From positions 37,300,433 through 37,364,432 of the forward strand of contig CM022665.1 in NCBI GenBank assembly GCA_012295275.1: 64,000 bases of DNA, written 5' to 3'. The position numbers were made by a program, and so were the translations under genes. Below, in pieces: positions 1 through 20,217 of this stretch (positions within the stretch are counted from its first letter, which is position 1; each line of letters starts with the position of its first letter). Under the pieces are notes generated by a model that saw only the letters and a list, made by a program, of their open reading frames with translations, was not told the origin of the DNA and made no database searches. The DNA comes from Chrysomallon squamiferum. Its lineage: Eukaryota; Mollusca; Gastropoda; Neomphalida; Peltospiridae.

Positions 1-394
1 AATTAAAAGACACATTAATTATTACAATTAATTTAACACAGTATGTTAGATAAATATTTCCATTGCTTATCAAAAAATGATATTCAGCCGAGTATAATTA
101 TATGATAAACAACAGTTCAGTAAATTGATATTAACTGTATTGGAATGTGGTAAACAAAATCTACAGAGCTGGTTTTGCAGTAAGTACTCACATACTGTAA
201 ATTTATATGAATATAATATTCAGTTATATTTAGTTTCATGTTTCAAATTCACAAAAGTTTATTATTATTTTTTTTTTCCATTTATTTAAAAAAATGTTCC
301 ACCAATCTTTCTTTAAGTTGAGATATACCGCTGTTTTATCTTATCTTCTGTGTTTTTATGTACATTATATGTTTTAACACAAAGATCTGATTTT

Positions 395-432
<38 letters not shown>

Positions 433-2042
433 CTGATTTAAAGTTTTAATGTGCTTTTTAGCTTAATAAGTCTCAAGCTTTTTGTGTTGGTATAAAGCAG
501 TGATTTCCGACCAGGGTTCTGTGGAACTGCAGAGGTTCCACAAGTTCTTTAGGATTTTTGCAGCCCTTTTCAATGGTTCTCAAAGCATCTTCATTGGGTT
601 TTCCAAGTGTTCTTCATGGGTTGTCAAGTAATCTATAAACACTAAACTTATTGGTATATTGATACCTATAACTATTTGTATACACAAGTTTAGGGTTGCT
701 TGGTAAAATTAAAAATATTTTAGTGGTTCTACAGTAGTCAAAAAGGTCGGGAATCACTTGTTTAAAGAGGTTAACTCCACTGGTTGGCACTGCAGTTGAA
801 TTCACTGTCTGTGTTAACAGGTGCAACTGATGTCTCAACATGTAACATTTATAAAGTTGCTCTCAAAGTAGACATAAATCTTACATAAAATTATGTTGAA
901 AAATCAGTTAATGCTTTTGAAGAGAAATTTCAATCAGTAACATTTTCAATCAATAACAAATTTAAGTTTTGGGGGCTTCAGTGTTGGTGAAACAATCAGT
1001 CTACTTCATTTGTGTACATTTAACTACATTTATTCATTGGTAAATCTTTTTAAAATTGTATCAATATTGCTTACTTATTTTATTTTGGACCCTTTGTTAT
1101 AAGAAGAATGAAACATTTTAAAGATTTAATGACAATGATAGAGAATACTTTAAATAATAATAATAATAATAATATCTCACAATTTTAAATAACCTTCATA
1201 ATTTTTAAAACAAAATTTATTTGTTTTTGGAGTATTTTGAATTTGGTTGTTGGTTGCAAATACAGATACCTAAAATAATTAAATTAAACTGTAAACACCT
1301 TTTTACTGAAATTCTAATAAATAACTGTTTAATCTTTGTTCTTTTCAGATCATCATAATTAAAGCTTCCTTTTGATAACATACAAAAAAAAAAAAAAAAA
1401 AAAAAAAAAAAACAACCTTGTAAAACATTTTGTAACTATGTCAAGTCTGTTGCAAGAAGATAGGGGTGGAGAAATGTTGTTTTTCTTTCACATGATAACA
1501 TATTAAATGTGCACCAACATGTTTATCACTGACACCAAAGCATCTAAACTCCACGCACATGTATATGTACATACTACTTACATTTACATTTTTATGTTTG
1601 ACACTCAAAATATCATCTTCTTACCAATATAATATTATTTTTTGTTTACATGAGAAATCAAAAATGATTATTTTTGTTATTACTTGCTGTAAATTTGATA
1701 ATGGTAAAAAATAAATTTGTATTGAAGATGCTGTGTTTCAAAAGTTTGTTGAAGTTAATAAAAAAAAAAAATCATTGTTCCAATATCATTAACATAATTA
1801 TTTTGTTAATTTTTTAATGTGTAATTTTATTTTGTTTCTTAATTTGTTGAATTTTATATGAATTATGTGACCGAAAGGTATTAATATGTCTTGTGTTTAG
1901 TAATAGAGTGAATATTTAATATATATATTTTTTCTTTAGTTATCTTTTGTTGATCTGTACATAAAAACCTGATATCCTGTTTACCCCAAAAAACCCAAAA
2001 CAACATCTTATAAATGTAGTGGATTATTTTTTATCATTGCAG
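1..2042 (+). other. PACS intron (partial)
   Basis: No exon recognised. The stretch ends in the acceptor at 2041-2042. It holds a GT-rich tract (about 395-432), a short hAT-type element (498-759), an AAT run near 1158 and a poly(A) run (about 1383-1411). Confidence 0.7.
490..767. mobile_element. Short non-autonomous hAT-type element with 8-bp target duplication
   Basis: Termini at 498-512 and 745-759 are inverted repeats matching at 13 of 15 positions, beginning CAGTGATTTCCGACC on the left. They are flanked by 8-bp direct repeats GTATAAAG (490-497) and GTTTAAAG (760-767), which match at 7 of 8 bases. CAGTG-like ends and 8-bp duplications are hallmarks of the hAT superfamily. The 262-bp body has no coding capacity, so this is a MITE moved in trans. 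Confidence 0.75.
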
Positions 2043-8622
<6,580 letters not shown>

Positions 8623-10502
8623 ACAATGATCAAAACAATGAGATCATTTATGACAATATTCTTGACATTTCTCTCTTGTAAAGTGAAACATATGGTAGTG
8701 CAAAGGACTACTGTGTGAGATTAAGTTTTGGATGATTTTTTTTTTCAGTCAGTTAAGGGAGGATTTTACTTATATGGCAGAGATTTGAAGACATTTTTTT
8801 TTGACAGTGTAAATTTGCTGTCATGAGTTTGTGAACAGAAGATGAATTGTTACCATTGACAAAAAGGTCTTTATCTATGTTCTTTAATTGATCCAAATAG
8901 TAATGATCATGTTTCATCTGTTAACAGTGACTGACCACTGTCCATTTAATGACCATTTGGTACCAGTTATTTGTTGATTGTAACTAGTACTTATGATCAG
9001 TTGGTTGTGCTTCTGTTACAAGAAGCAGAGAAAAGTATGGGTCCAGTTTTTCTTCACATTTTTTTTAATGATGATAAACTTAGCATGTTTCCATGAAAAC
9101 AGATTTTTGTTGATGTTATTTTTTTTTTGCTGTTTATCCCTGTGCAATCATGTTTACTGTAGCCACTAGTAGATGGAGATAATTTTCCTTGATAAGCTAT
9201 TCATTTATTTCATTCAGCTTGTAACTGGTTTTACATTTTGGCTTGCATATGCTAAGAATGTTTTGATGTTGACATATGCTAGGCTTCTTGGAAACTTGTG
9301 ACAATTGTTTAACATGTCTATAATTCTTTCTCTTTTTTTTCTTTTTTTTTAGCAATTTGTCAACTTGCAACAAAACTGGATGTAAAATTCAATAAGAAAT
9401 TTCATATTTTGAAAGAGTCAATATCCTTGAACTTTACTGACTCAAAACTGCAAACATTTGTATTCTTGTTTTTTTTGTTGTTTTTTTTCATTGATTTTAA
9501 TAATCACTGAAGAAGAAAAACAATACTTGTTTTCTTTCACAGATAATTCGCACATCTGTTATTGGATTTTTCTGATATAATAATGTTTAAACCAGGCATT
9601 AATGTTTTTGAAGATTTTATGTTTTTATTTAAATTTTAATTTAAATTTAATTTAAATATTCTGACATTGATTTTAATTCTGTATCATGTAAAGACATTCT
9701 AGAAAAATAATGTTGTTGAAATTCACTGTAGACAGTTTTTATTAAAATCAGTACAGTGAAGATATTCTTACAAGAAGATAAAACATTGTTCAAATGATGT
9801 ATGAATTTAACCTTGAAGGCATCAGACCATGTAATAATCTTTATAAATGAAGTTATAATGTCCAATGTCATATTGGCATATTCCACCAAATTTAATTAAA
9901 AAAAAACCCAAAAAGCTAATCCTTTCATTTATGATAAAAAAAAAAAATATTATATAAGCTTGTCACAATAAATACATTTTTATTCTGATTGGTTCATTTA
10001 ATTGTTAACTTAATTTTTAATTTTTAATTTTTTATTATTATTATTTTTATTTTATGTATCTACTATTAATCAAAATAGTTCTGTTATAAAAACTCATTGA
10101 TTTTAGTGAATATTTGTTTATCATTTAAATTACTTGATATCAATGTGGTAAAAATGTAGCATTTTTCTAATAATTATAATTAAATTCACCAAAACATTAT
10201 GCTGAAGATTATTTGACTTTTTGCAGGCAGTTAGAGTTAAATAATCAAATATTCATTCTTCAAGAATTGTAAAGTTTATCTCTTCTTAACTTTTTTTGAA
10301 ATTTGGACAAACATTTCTTGCCTTCCAGTTACAAAATGTCTAGTCCCAATGTAAATATCTTTAGTATACCAATTGTTAAGGTTGTGTGCATGTGTTTTCT
10401 TTGGTTGTTAACTTGATTCATACTGAAACAGCATGAAATAATGTATTTAAAGGTATTATATACATATTATGTATGCTATAATAGTATCAGTCAGTGATGT
10501 AT

Positions 10503-10780
10503 GTACATATTTGAAATATCATAGACTATATGGAAATACATGTATGGAAATTCGTTATAGATTACGTGAAATGAAATTGTGGAAATGCATTATAGATTAT
10601 GTGAAATGCATTTATTGAAATGCATTATAGACTATGAAAATACATTATAGATTATGTGAAATATACATTTATGGAAATGTTTTATAGACTATGAAACACA
10701 TTTATGGTAATGCATAGCGAAATCAAGTGAAATACATTTACAGAAATGAATTATAGATTATATGAAATACATTTACTATT
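10503..10780. repeat. Degenerate minisatellite, about 36-bp unit, about 7 copies
   Basis: Repeated variants of GAAATGCATTATAGATTATG followed by TGAAATACATTTA, with unit length varying from about 33 to 55 bp. It lies about 1.9 kb after the PACS stop codon, so it may be transcribed in the 3'UTR. Confidence 0.8.
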
Positions 10781-13700
10781 GTAAAGTAATGTGTAGTATA
10801 CATTCCAGACTGCATCTCATTATGTCACCAGTTCAGTACAGAATTGGTATTAGCCCCAGAATAGTGTTCTTAGAAAATTAAATGTATATGATTTTGCTCA
10901 AATCAAAAATGTCTTTCTTTTGTTTAGTTACATTTTATAGTGATTAAATTGATTATAACTGTCTTTAAAATTCTTTTCTCCCAATATATGCTAGAATTTT
11001 TTATCATTCAAGATTTAAAATGTTATATTTTTATGACATTTCTGTTGACTTTTAATTTTATTACTTTTTATTAATATTTAATAATTTTTGGTCTATAAAT
11101 ATTTGAACAAAACTTAACTGTTGACTTAAAAAAAAAAAGAAAAAAAGTTCTGCATTAATTAAAAACTAATTTATTTAATTTGTTCTTTCTTCTTTAGAGA
11201 ATTTTGGCAGCAGAAGAATTATTATTATATTAAAACCCGTCTTGTCTCTAGGTTTCTGGTTAATCTATGTTCAGTATATTATTGTATATAGGCTTCCAGA
11301 ACAAATTTCTGTCACTGTTTTTCATGAATATAACATCATCAGATACATTCAAAACAAGAAAACTATTATATAGTGCATTTATATACATGACTAAATCTCA
11401 TATCACATTTGCACATTTGTATTCCTTCGAAATAAAACCTGATATAGTGCAGACAGTAAACTGTATTGATGGCAAACTTGAAATTATGTCAGAGATTTTA
11501 CAGACGTACAGGCTGACAAGCTTGAACAGTTTTATAAAGGACATGTTTCATAAATATCCTTGGAAATATGCTACTAATAATCCATACCCAAATTACAGGT
11601 CCAGATTATCATTTTTCCTAGACCAAAATAGATCACATAATAATAATTCAAAAACACGTCTCTGAGCAACAAAATATATACTTCCCATGTTTATAAATCA
11701 CCTGCACTGCTAGAATCTTACATTTAACAAAAATTAAAAAATGTTGGTATAAATGGCAAACATATATTAGTGCAGGCAGCATCAATAGGTCAGATTATTA
11801 GTAAAAATTAATTTCAAATGCCTGGTTCTAATTTTATGTGGTCTAAAAGAGATTCTAGACAGTCAGTGTCTGGAAATCATCTACATTAAAGATTCTTTGT
11901 TGTGGATTTAATCATTCAATGGTGTGTTGAAACAGATCTGTTTTGGAGTCAGATTTATAAAATAACTGTTATTTTCATGAAAAGGTCCAATTCGTTTTTT
12001 TTTTGCATGTAACTACAACTGTGGCTCAAACTTTATCAATTCAAGTTATTACACCAATATTTGACTTAAGTTCTTTTTACTATAATTAATTAAATGTTTG
12101 CATTCTGTGCTAAATACTGTATATGAATACACATTGACAGTTTTCCAGACGTCAGGCTGTGGGGAAAATTGCTTTTCTGAATAGTATAACAGTTTTTCTC
12201 AGACACTATAGGAATCATGTAATGTTGTTGTTATTATTATTAAAAATACATTTAGCCAAAATGCCTGCAGCAAAGTAAGAATGTTTTTTAAGTTTACTGG
12301 TCTCTATAAGAAAACATTATGTGCTTAGGCTTGATTTGCTAGAAGTTACCAAAGATTTATTGTTGTTCACGAAAATCCAATAGGGTGCTATTAGCAGTGT
12401 TAAAAACAATCATTGGTAAAATGTTTCAAGATCGAAATTGAGGGGATTTATAATAATAGATTTAATTTACTGTATTCTCTTTTTCATTATTTGTTTATTT
12501 TTATTTTGTTTTTAATAATTCTGCTTCTTTTTAATTTTGTAGAAATGTTTAGGAAATGGATTTACAGAGGATTTTCTTTTTAATTCCAGTGCAGTTCAGT
12601 TAAATTTAAAACAATTCTGTATTTTCTGCATCCCAGTTTATTTTTTTGTTGCAGAATTTCAATACTCTGATATCCATAAACACTGCCTTTTGTTTACATC
12701 ATGCATTTTGTTGTTGAAATATTTTCTCATTTTAATAAATGTTCAGTTTAGTAAACAAATATTTTTTATCTTTTAAAAAAAAAAGAAATTGTTATATTTT
12801 GTTGGGATGTTGCTATGATTTTGTTTTAAATTTTTGTCTTCTTTTCAGTAGAAAACAATCTTCAGTTAATGTATTTGTCAGTTTGTCTACATTTTAAAAT
12901 ATTAATTAATTTACAGAATTCTAAGTGTACATGTATGTCAATAGATAAAGTTCAGAGACTCATTTTAAATTAAACAAACATATTGATATAGATTAATGAT
13001 TAAAGAAGAAAAGAAGAAAAGAAAAAAATTAACCAACAGTTGTGCTCGATTTTTCTCTAATTATAATTTAGGAGTCTTCCAGAAATTGACATGTAAAATC
13101 AATTAATATATAGCTTATTATAAGCTGCTTAAAAATAGTGCCTCCATGATTAAAGTGGCTGTTCTAACATCAGATTAATAATCATTTTATTCTTTTGGAC
13201 AATCAGTCATCTTGATAACAGCTAATATATATATATATGTGTACACACGTGGTAAAGGGTAATTCAAAAGCTTTATTGCTGTTGTCTTTTATTTATTTTT
13301 TGCATAAGTACATTTTAATTTTTCTTCAGTTAGCATCAATAAATATGTGAAAATCTGTTTGAACCATAGCAAACAATATGAAGGATGTACTGAAAATTGA
13401 AATAATTTCATCTTCAACAAAGTTCAAATATCACAGATTTTTACCACAGTAAATTTTGTTCCGTTTTGTTTTGTTTTGCTAGTTTCTTTTGTTTTTTTTT
13501 ATATTTTTTACATCATTTAGCAAAAGGAAATGTTGATACATTTTTGGTGCTGGACACTTGGTAAGTTGCTTTTAAACTAAACTTTAAAAATAAATCTGTA
13601 TATTTTGTTTTTTATTTATTCCTATGTAAATTGTAAATAGAATTTGGCAGAAATCAGCTCTGTCATTCACAAACATCTTTAAACCCTAGGTTTTCTGAAA

Positions 13701-16700
13701 ATAAACTTCTTTTGTTGTTTATTATTGTGTAAACAGAAATGAAATTTAATTTTGATCATGTTTTGTAGCTTTAGCTGAATAATCATGGATATTTGTTTAC
13801 TATAATTGCCGTAAAATGTTATGCATGTATTATGAATTAAATAATGTCATGTAATTCATTTCTTATATTGTATTATGAGCCATCAGAATTGCACTTTGAT
13901 ACACATTTTTAAAATAAAGATTAATGTCAATAATAACTAATTGAAAAAAAAAAAAAAAAAAAAAAAATTGAAAAAAAGAATTGTTCTGTTTATAAAGAAT
14001 AATGGCATTAAATTTTATCCTGAACTTAATACTTATAGCATTTTTTGACTTTAAGATTAGGGGATTTCATAATCTGTTTTTTTCCACATTTCATTCTGAT
14101 TTGAAAATGATCAAGATGAGAAGTGTGTGTATATTTATGTTAATTTTATTACACAAAGAAGAAAATACTGAATACCTAATAAGCAGTGTAGATCCTTATA
14201 TAAATATATATATAGTTATAATATCACCCTATATAACATTGAATTTGATAATGTAAGAAAATGTCTCACATGATGTGTATGTAATAGCATTTTGTTTACT
14301 CTTATTTTACTGGGTTATAGACATGAAAGAGATGAATTTTAAATTGTTCAAATTTAAGGCATATTTTAGGAAAACCATGAGCTATTCTAAATTTTGCAAT
14401 GTATTTGTGCTGTTATTTTTAATTAATTTTTGTTTTCCAGATTTTTAAAGATTTTAAATTTGAGTGCTATCAGTTATATGTGTTTTCTTGGCCATGTCCA
14501 AAATTGGTTTGTTAAGTGTAATTACACTTACACTTAAATATCACTGTTGATTTTTTAAACAGGTTTTCTCATGTAACAACATACTGCAGAAGTTTAATTT
14601 CAAAAATACTTCATTAAATCATAATTTGAGAAGAAGACCTCAATATTTTAGACTGGTAGGAAGGAAATTTGTATAATTTTTTTAAAAATGTTTTAAAAAT
14701 AAAGTAACATCATTCTGCTGCATTTTCAAACACATACATTTTTAATTCAATTACTACTTAATTCATTTAGTGTTCAACTTCTTCAGTATAAGAACTAACT
14801 TATAATTTAAAACCAACAAAGAAAGATCCAGATCTAGTAATATTCTTGTTTATAAACTTTACATATATATTTGTTTGTTGTTTTGTTGGAGTTCTTTTTA
14901 AAAATGTTTTATTTGCTGATAATGGAAACATATTAACAGTAAAGCCTTTTTTTTTTTTTTTTTTTATATGTAAATCATATTTTTAATTGAACTTTATTTA
15001 ATAACATGCACAAATTTAAAAAACACAAAAACCATTTGTTACATTTCTTAAGGAAATCTTTAAAAGTAACAAGATTAGTTAAACCTGACATTTCAGACAA
15101 TAAAAGGTTTCGTGGTTTGAAAAAAAGAAAAATATATATCCCTTTCTCTAAAATGTATAATTTTTTATTTCATGATTAAATGGTATCCTTCATTTTTTGT
15201 GTGTGAACGGATGTGGGGATGTGATTTATATATATATATAAACAATCTTGAAGATGAGATTTCATAGATATCAAAGTGCTAAGTCAGGTCTTGAGATTCA
15301 TCTTAATTAATATTGAAATGGATGTTTGGGCCCAACACATGAATGTATTATGAAAACAGATTCATATTTTTCATGCTTGATTACCTCAGATTTTAGTTTA
15401 TACAGCTGGTGGGTAAATTATCTTACATGTATTAAATTATTTGCATCTGTTCTCAGATTATTTTCCCAAGAGAACTGCAAAATATTTGAATGTTTTATAT
15501 CTTAGAAAATTTTCAAAATATTTAAACATTTGCTGATGTTAACTGTTATTCTCAAAATGGTAATTTATTTTAGCTTGCAATTCAACAAAAATAAATAACC
15601 TATTAAAACAGTTTATTTTAGCTATAATGAACATTAATAATAAGGGTGTTCTAGTTGTGTTCACTTTATTAAAAAATTTCTCTTCTAATTTACATTTTAA
15701 ATCTTAGCTTGAGAAACAGAACTCCAGTAATAATAATAATAATTATTATTATTATTTTAAATGAGAAAGATTTAGTACATATAACTTTCATTCAGTTTAA
15801 TATGTTTCATTTTTATATTTGAATTACTGATTATTACTACATTTATTCCTTCCTCAAATCATGGATTGTAAAATTTTGTCATGTTACTTTAAAAAAAAAA
15901 ATAATAATATTGACTTATGTTGTCAAAGTTAAAAACTGTTATAGAATAAACACTTTATACATATAAAAAAAAAATGATGGAATAGTAATTAGTTAGTGGC
16001 AAACAAGTCTTCATAGAATTAATTTTAGACAATTGTGTCAATAAAAATATTTGTTGACAAATTACGAATGTAATTCATGTTACCAGAAGATGGATTTTGC
16101 TTCAGTTGTGAATGTTTCATGAAATTTGTCCACAGAAAACAAAATGTATATAAATCAGAGCTTCACAGTACACAGTATAATCCAAAGAATTTGTAAAAAT
16201 AATTTTTTATTATTCTTATTTCTTAAAGCTATGCCATAAAACAGAACCATTATTTTAAAGCATATTTATAAAATTTTTATTTTTGAACTAATGTTAAACT
16301 TATTATTATTACTAATTTTTTTTTTTTTTGTAAACCATTCAAACTACTGAAAATGAATTTAAAAATATGCAAGAAATAAACAGCCATTTCATCATCTTTA
16401 TACATAAAATCCATATATAAAAAACGAAAGATATCACTTATATACCATAAATTCAGCTTTCAAAGTAAGTTTTCTTCTTTTTCTTTTTTCAAAGCTCGTT
16501 GCTTTGATAAAAGTAATAAATGTTAAGAAAATTACCAACTGAGAAGCAGAAATGTAAAATTTAATATTACCGTACTAATTTAAAGCAGAACAGGTATTCT
16601 CTTGTACATGTAATTTATTTAACAAGATGTTCTGCAGATATTGAAATGAAATGTATAAATTTATGTGTACTTAAATGTAAAATGTAATTATTTTGTCTTA

Positions 16701-17427
16701 GCATCATGAAAAATGAGGAAAATAAAATAATGAAAGAAAAATAAAACGACAAGAAAACAATCTGGGAGTGAAATGATGAATAAATTTTGTACAGCCTGTT
16801 GTCTGGGTTTTGTTTTTCTTTTTACACAATTTGCTTTTTAACATGGCAAGTTCCTGTCACTGTACATACTAATGCAAAAGAGAACAAAAACTAATTTAGA
16901 CAAATAATAAGTTGTACAGTATACAGTGCCTTTTTTTAATATTTTGTTTTTAATACAAAAGTGTCCACACATGTATACATGTAGTCAAAGCATAAAAATG
17001 TATATATATATACACACCACTTATTTTATTAATATTAGTAAGACATTTACAAAATACGTTTACTATCAAATATTATACATTATCCTTCTTTTAGGACAAA
17101 ATAGCACATTCTATTTATTCTGTATTTCGATACGAAATATTTACTGTAAACTTTAGTTAAAAAACCCCACAAAAACCTGTGAAAATATTAATGAAGTCAA
17201 TGTGTTCATTTGATCACGAAATTATACTGATCAAATCCTCAGGCAGTGATTATTTATATATATATATATATATATTTAAAATTGTACATACACAGAAAAA
17301 TGGGAATATCGAGAATTAAACGTTTCAAAAGATAAATTAGTTTTGTTTTACATTTGGCTGGACACATTTTTTCTCATACATTCTTGGGCAATGAATTGTA
17401 AACAAAATGACAAGAGTTGTAAACATT

Positions 17428-17433
17428 TTTATT
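17428..17433 (-). terminator. Candidate poly(A) signal of FAM50
   Basis: AATAAA on the minus strand begins 8 nt after the FAM50 stop codon. It would give a very short 3'UTR. Further AATAAA signals lie downstream (for example near 17023), so use of this one is only a possibility. Confidence 0.35.
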
Positions 17434-17440
17434 GTTCTAA

Positions 17441-20067
17441 TTACTTCACTGTGATTTTTGCTGCATTTTTGTCAGATATAGAATAATTGTCCCACTTCTT
17501 TTCTGGATCATACGGCTCCCACCGGCTGGCTGGGAAAATGTGCTTGTTTCTCTCGTACCAGCTCCTCAGGCACACTTTACCTGCATGACTTTCATCTTTC
17601 TCAATTCGAGCATCACTCACCACTCGAATGTCTTCGTGAGCGTCAAAGTTAAAGAGTGGACCACTCTTCCCTCTAGCTTTTGTAACAATGAAGTCATAAA
17701 ACAAATAATGATGAGGAATAATGAGATCTTCTTTCACGTACATCAGCTGGTCGACTGTAACAGATTTCAAGTCGTTGAATTCGCGACGCAAAGTCTCTAA
17801 ACACTTCTGAAGAAACTGTTGGATGCTGTTGCCCTTTTTCATACGAGCTTGGCGCCTATGCCCAGAGCCATCCCAGTAGCTGTATGTGATTTCTATCTCC
17901 TCATTCTTGATGCTGGCTTGTCTCGACTCCCACTCCATTTGAATCTGCTCCCTAAAAAGAAAATAATAGTAATAACATAATTAAAACTAAAATGCTAAAG
18001 CTCTATTATTAAACGAAAAAATGTATAGGTAATGGGAATACATCATACTGTGGATAAATTTAGTTGTATTAAATGGAAGAGATATATATATATATGTTTT
18101 TTTCTAAACTGCAATAAGGGAAGCTAAATTTCTTTATTTCATCCATTTATATAGTACTTTTAAATTATCTTTTACAATAAAACAAAACAAATTTTAATAT
18201 AAAGAGTTGAATTTGGTAATATTAAAGCAGTCTAATGTTAATATTAACCATCACTGGTTTTAAATAAAAGTCAAGATAATTATATCAATCTACTTATTTA
18301 TTAATATGATATATAAAAAGTTGAATTTCTGTTAGATTCAAACTCTGTAGATGTGATGTAAACAATTATCAGTTGTAAATAAAGATAAAAATATATTATT
18401 TATTCATGTGGGAGTATTATAATAACTGTTTTACCTCAAACGATTTTCTTCTTCATCACGATCTCTGTCTGGCAGAAAACTTGTGTCAACTTCAGGATTC
18501 ATCCCTTTGGAATAAAGAATAATAATAACAATACTAATCAACTTACAAGTTTTAAAAAAAATCAGTAATAAAAAAAATTAAAAATCCTCCATGCACAAAA
18601 AGAATATAATGTAAACTTTATTATTTTTTTTAAATAAATAATATATAAAGAAAGAAAAATTAAACACAAATAAATACTTTTTCAGTGTTACATATCTCTA
18701 TACACATTCACACATATACACATAAAAAAAAATCTTTTTGGATTTAAAAAAGATACAGCAAATTATTTGTTCATGCATATATTATTATTAATATATTTTT
18801 TTTAAATTAATATGTACCAAATCGTTTCTTCTTTTTCTTTTCACTGTTGATTATCTCGTCTATCCAGTCCTGATCTTCCTCACTGGAATGTGTCTCTTTC
18901 TCCTCGGATTTACATTCCTTCTTTTCTTCATTTTCTTCTTTTATTTTTGTCTCTTCCTTTTCTATTTTTACCTCTTCTTCTTCTTTTTCTTCAACATTCT
19001 CATCATCTTCTAAGTCAAATGACAGCATTGTAATCTAAAACAGAATCACTAAATTGAGCAAAATAACTTGCCTCTTATTAAATCAAAACTGAACTAAACA
19101 CGTTCTTTTTACATAAAAAGACCAGTGTAAAAAACCCATTAATATCATTTAGTTTTCTCTTTACTATGCTTTACATCCTTTACATTTTGCATCAGTGAAA
19201 AGTTTAGACAATGTAATTTAAACATATAAACTGAAACTGGCTTACAAATAATTGAAATATAAAGTTAAAATTTATAACATTATAAATGATATGGCTGATA
19301 TGAAAACAATGACAAACTTTTCTCTGTTCCTTTCGTTTTTTGTCTTCTTTCTGTTTCTCCATTAATCGAGCTTCAGCATTTTTCTTTGCTAGTTGCCTCT
19401 CTCTCTCCTTTATCACACTTTCCTGCTTGGCTCTCATTTCAGTCAGGGTAACCAAACCTACACAAATACAAATTTATAGTCATTAATGACATATTCTGAG
19501 AATTCATGGACTCTGTAGTGTTGCTCATTTTCAGTCCACTTCACTTTCCTTCTGACGTTTCACTGGTATATGAAGAACCAAATACTGTTTATAAAAGCTC
19601 CCTTCTGGTGATCACTCAACATATCCCTTTGCATGGTAGCAGGATATTTTATCCTCACTTTCTTAGTTTGGTACCGAACACATAGAAGTGACATATAACT
19701 GTAATATCTTAAAGGTTATTATATAATAACTTTATCATGTACAGACAGATGTGTGTTTAATAGGACCTGGTGTAAAAAGATACACGTGATGTCACAGAAA
19801 GTATCAGTCACAATTGGCATGTTAAACCGATTTCATTTATTACAGCAAAATACGTGGTTTTCAAGAATATCTACCAATGGTGTTGGATTTCAGAGTCTGT
19901 TCAACTGCATCATAATGTGCAGCAAATTTGTTGTTGATGGCTCCTATTTTCAATTCTTCTTCAATCTTTTTCTTTTTTGCTTCTATTTCTTCTTGTTCCT
20001 TCTGTCTTTTCTTTATTAAGTTGATTGCTCTGCCTGCTTCTGAAGCAGCTCCTTTGTAGGTAGCCAT
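17441..20067 (-). CDS. FAM50A: FAM50 / XAP5 family protein, complete
   Basis: FAM50A is a nuclear protein associated with the spliceosomal C complex. Exons on the minus strand: 20067-19875, 19457-19318, 19034-18818, 18504-18435, 17951-17441. They total 1131 nt, or 376 residues (human FAM50A is about 340). The start is supported by an in-frame TAG just upstream, A at -3 and the family N terminus [14 protein letters not shown]. Order: a Lys/Glu-rich helical N-terminal half (to about residue 111), an acidic stretch with a Lys cluster KKKKKRFG as a likely nuclear signal (about 112-183), the [14 protein letters not shown] motif (about 185-198), then the conserved XAP5 region (207-376) with [48 protein letters not shown] and [18 protein letters not shown]. 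The longer acidic middle explains the extra length. It is head to head with NOXRED1. Confidence 0.97.
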
Positions 20068-20184
20068 TTTCTAAATTAAAAACAGAAAACTTAAATGTAA
20101 AGCTTATCATGGAATTAAGTTATCTATAAAACAAAAGAAAACCAAAAAATATATATATATTTAAATGTATTATGTTTCAGGATT

Positions 20185-20217
<33 letters not shown>

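Larger units (their letters stand above)
8623..17440 (+). other. PACS 3' untranslated region and convergent PACS/FAM50 spacer
   Basis: This 8.8-kb stretch has no recognisable conserved gene on either strand. Its proximal part is probably PACS 3'UTR, but the end cannot be fixed. AATAAA-type signals occur repeatedly, for example 13913-13918, shortly before a genomic A run at 13946-13967. It contains a roughly 36-bp minisatellite (10503-10776), an 18-bp perfect palindrome (14513-14530) and many A/T runs. A 132-codon open frame at 11267-11665 has no family resemblance and is not called. Confidence 0.6.

Noticed and set aside
614-841. 75-codon minus-strand open frame at the left edge
   Set aside because: Largely overlaps the hAT-type element and has no family resemblance.
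11267-11665. 132-codon open frame on the plus strand downstream of PACS
   Set aside because: No similarity to any family I recognise, AT-rich composition like its surroundings, and it lies in probable 3'UTR; it could be chance.
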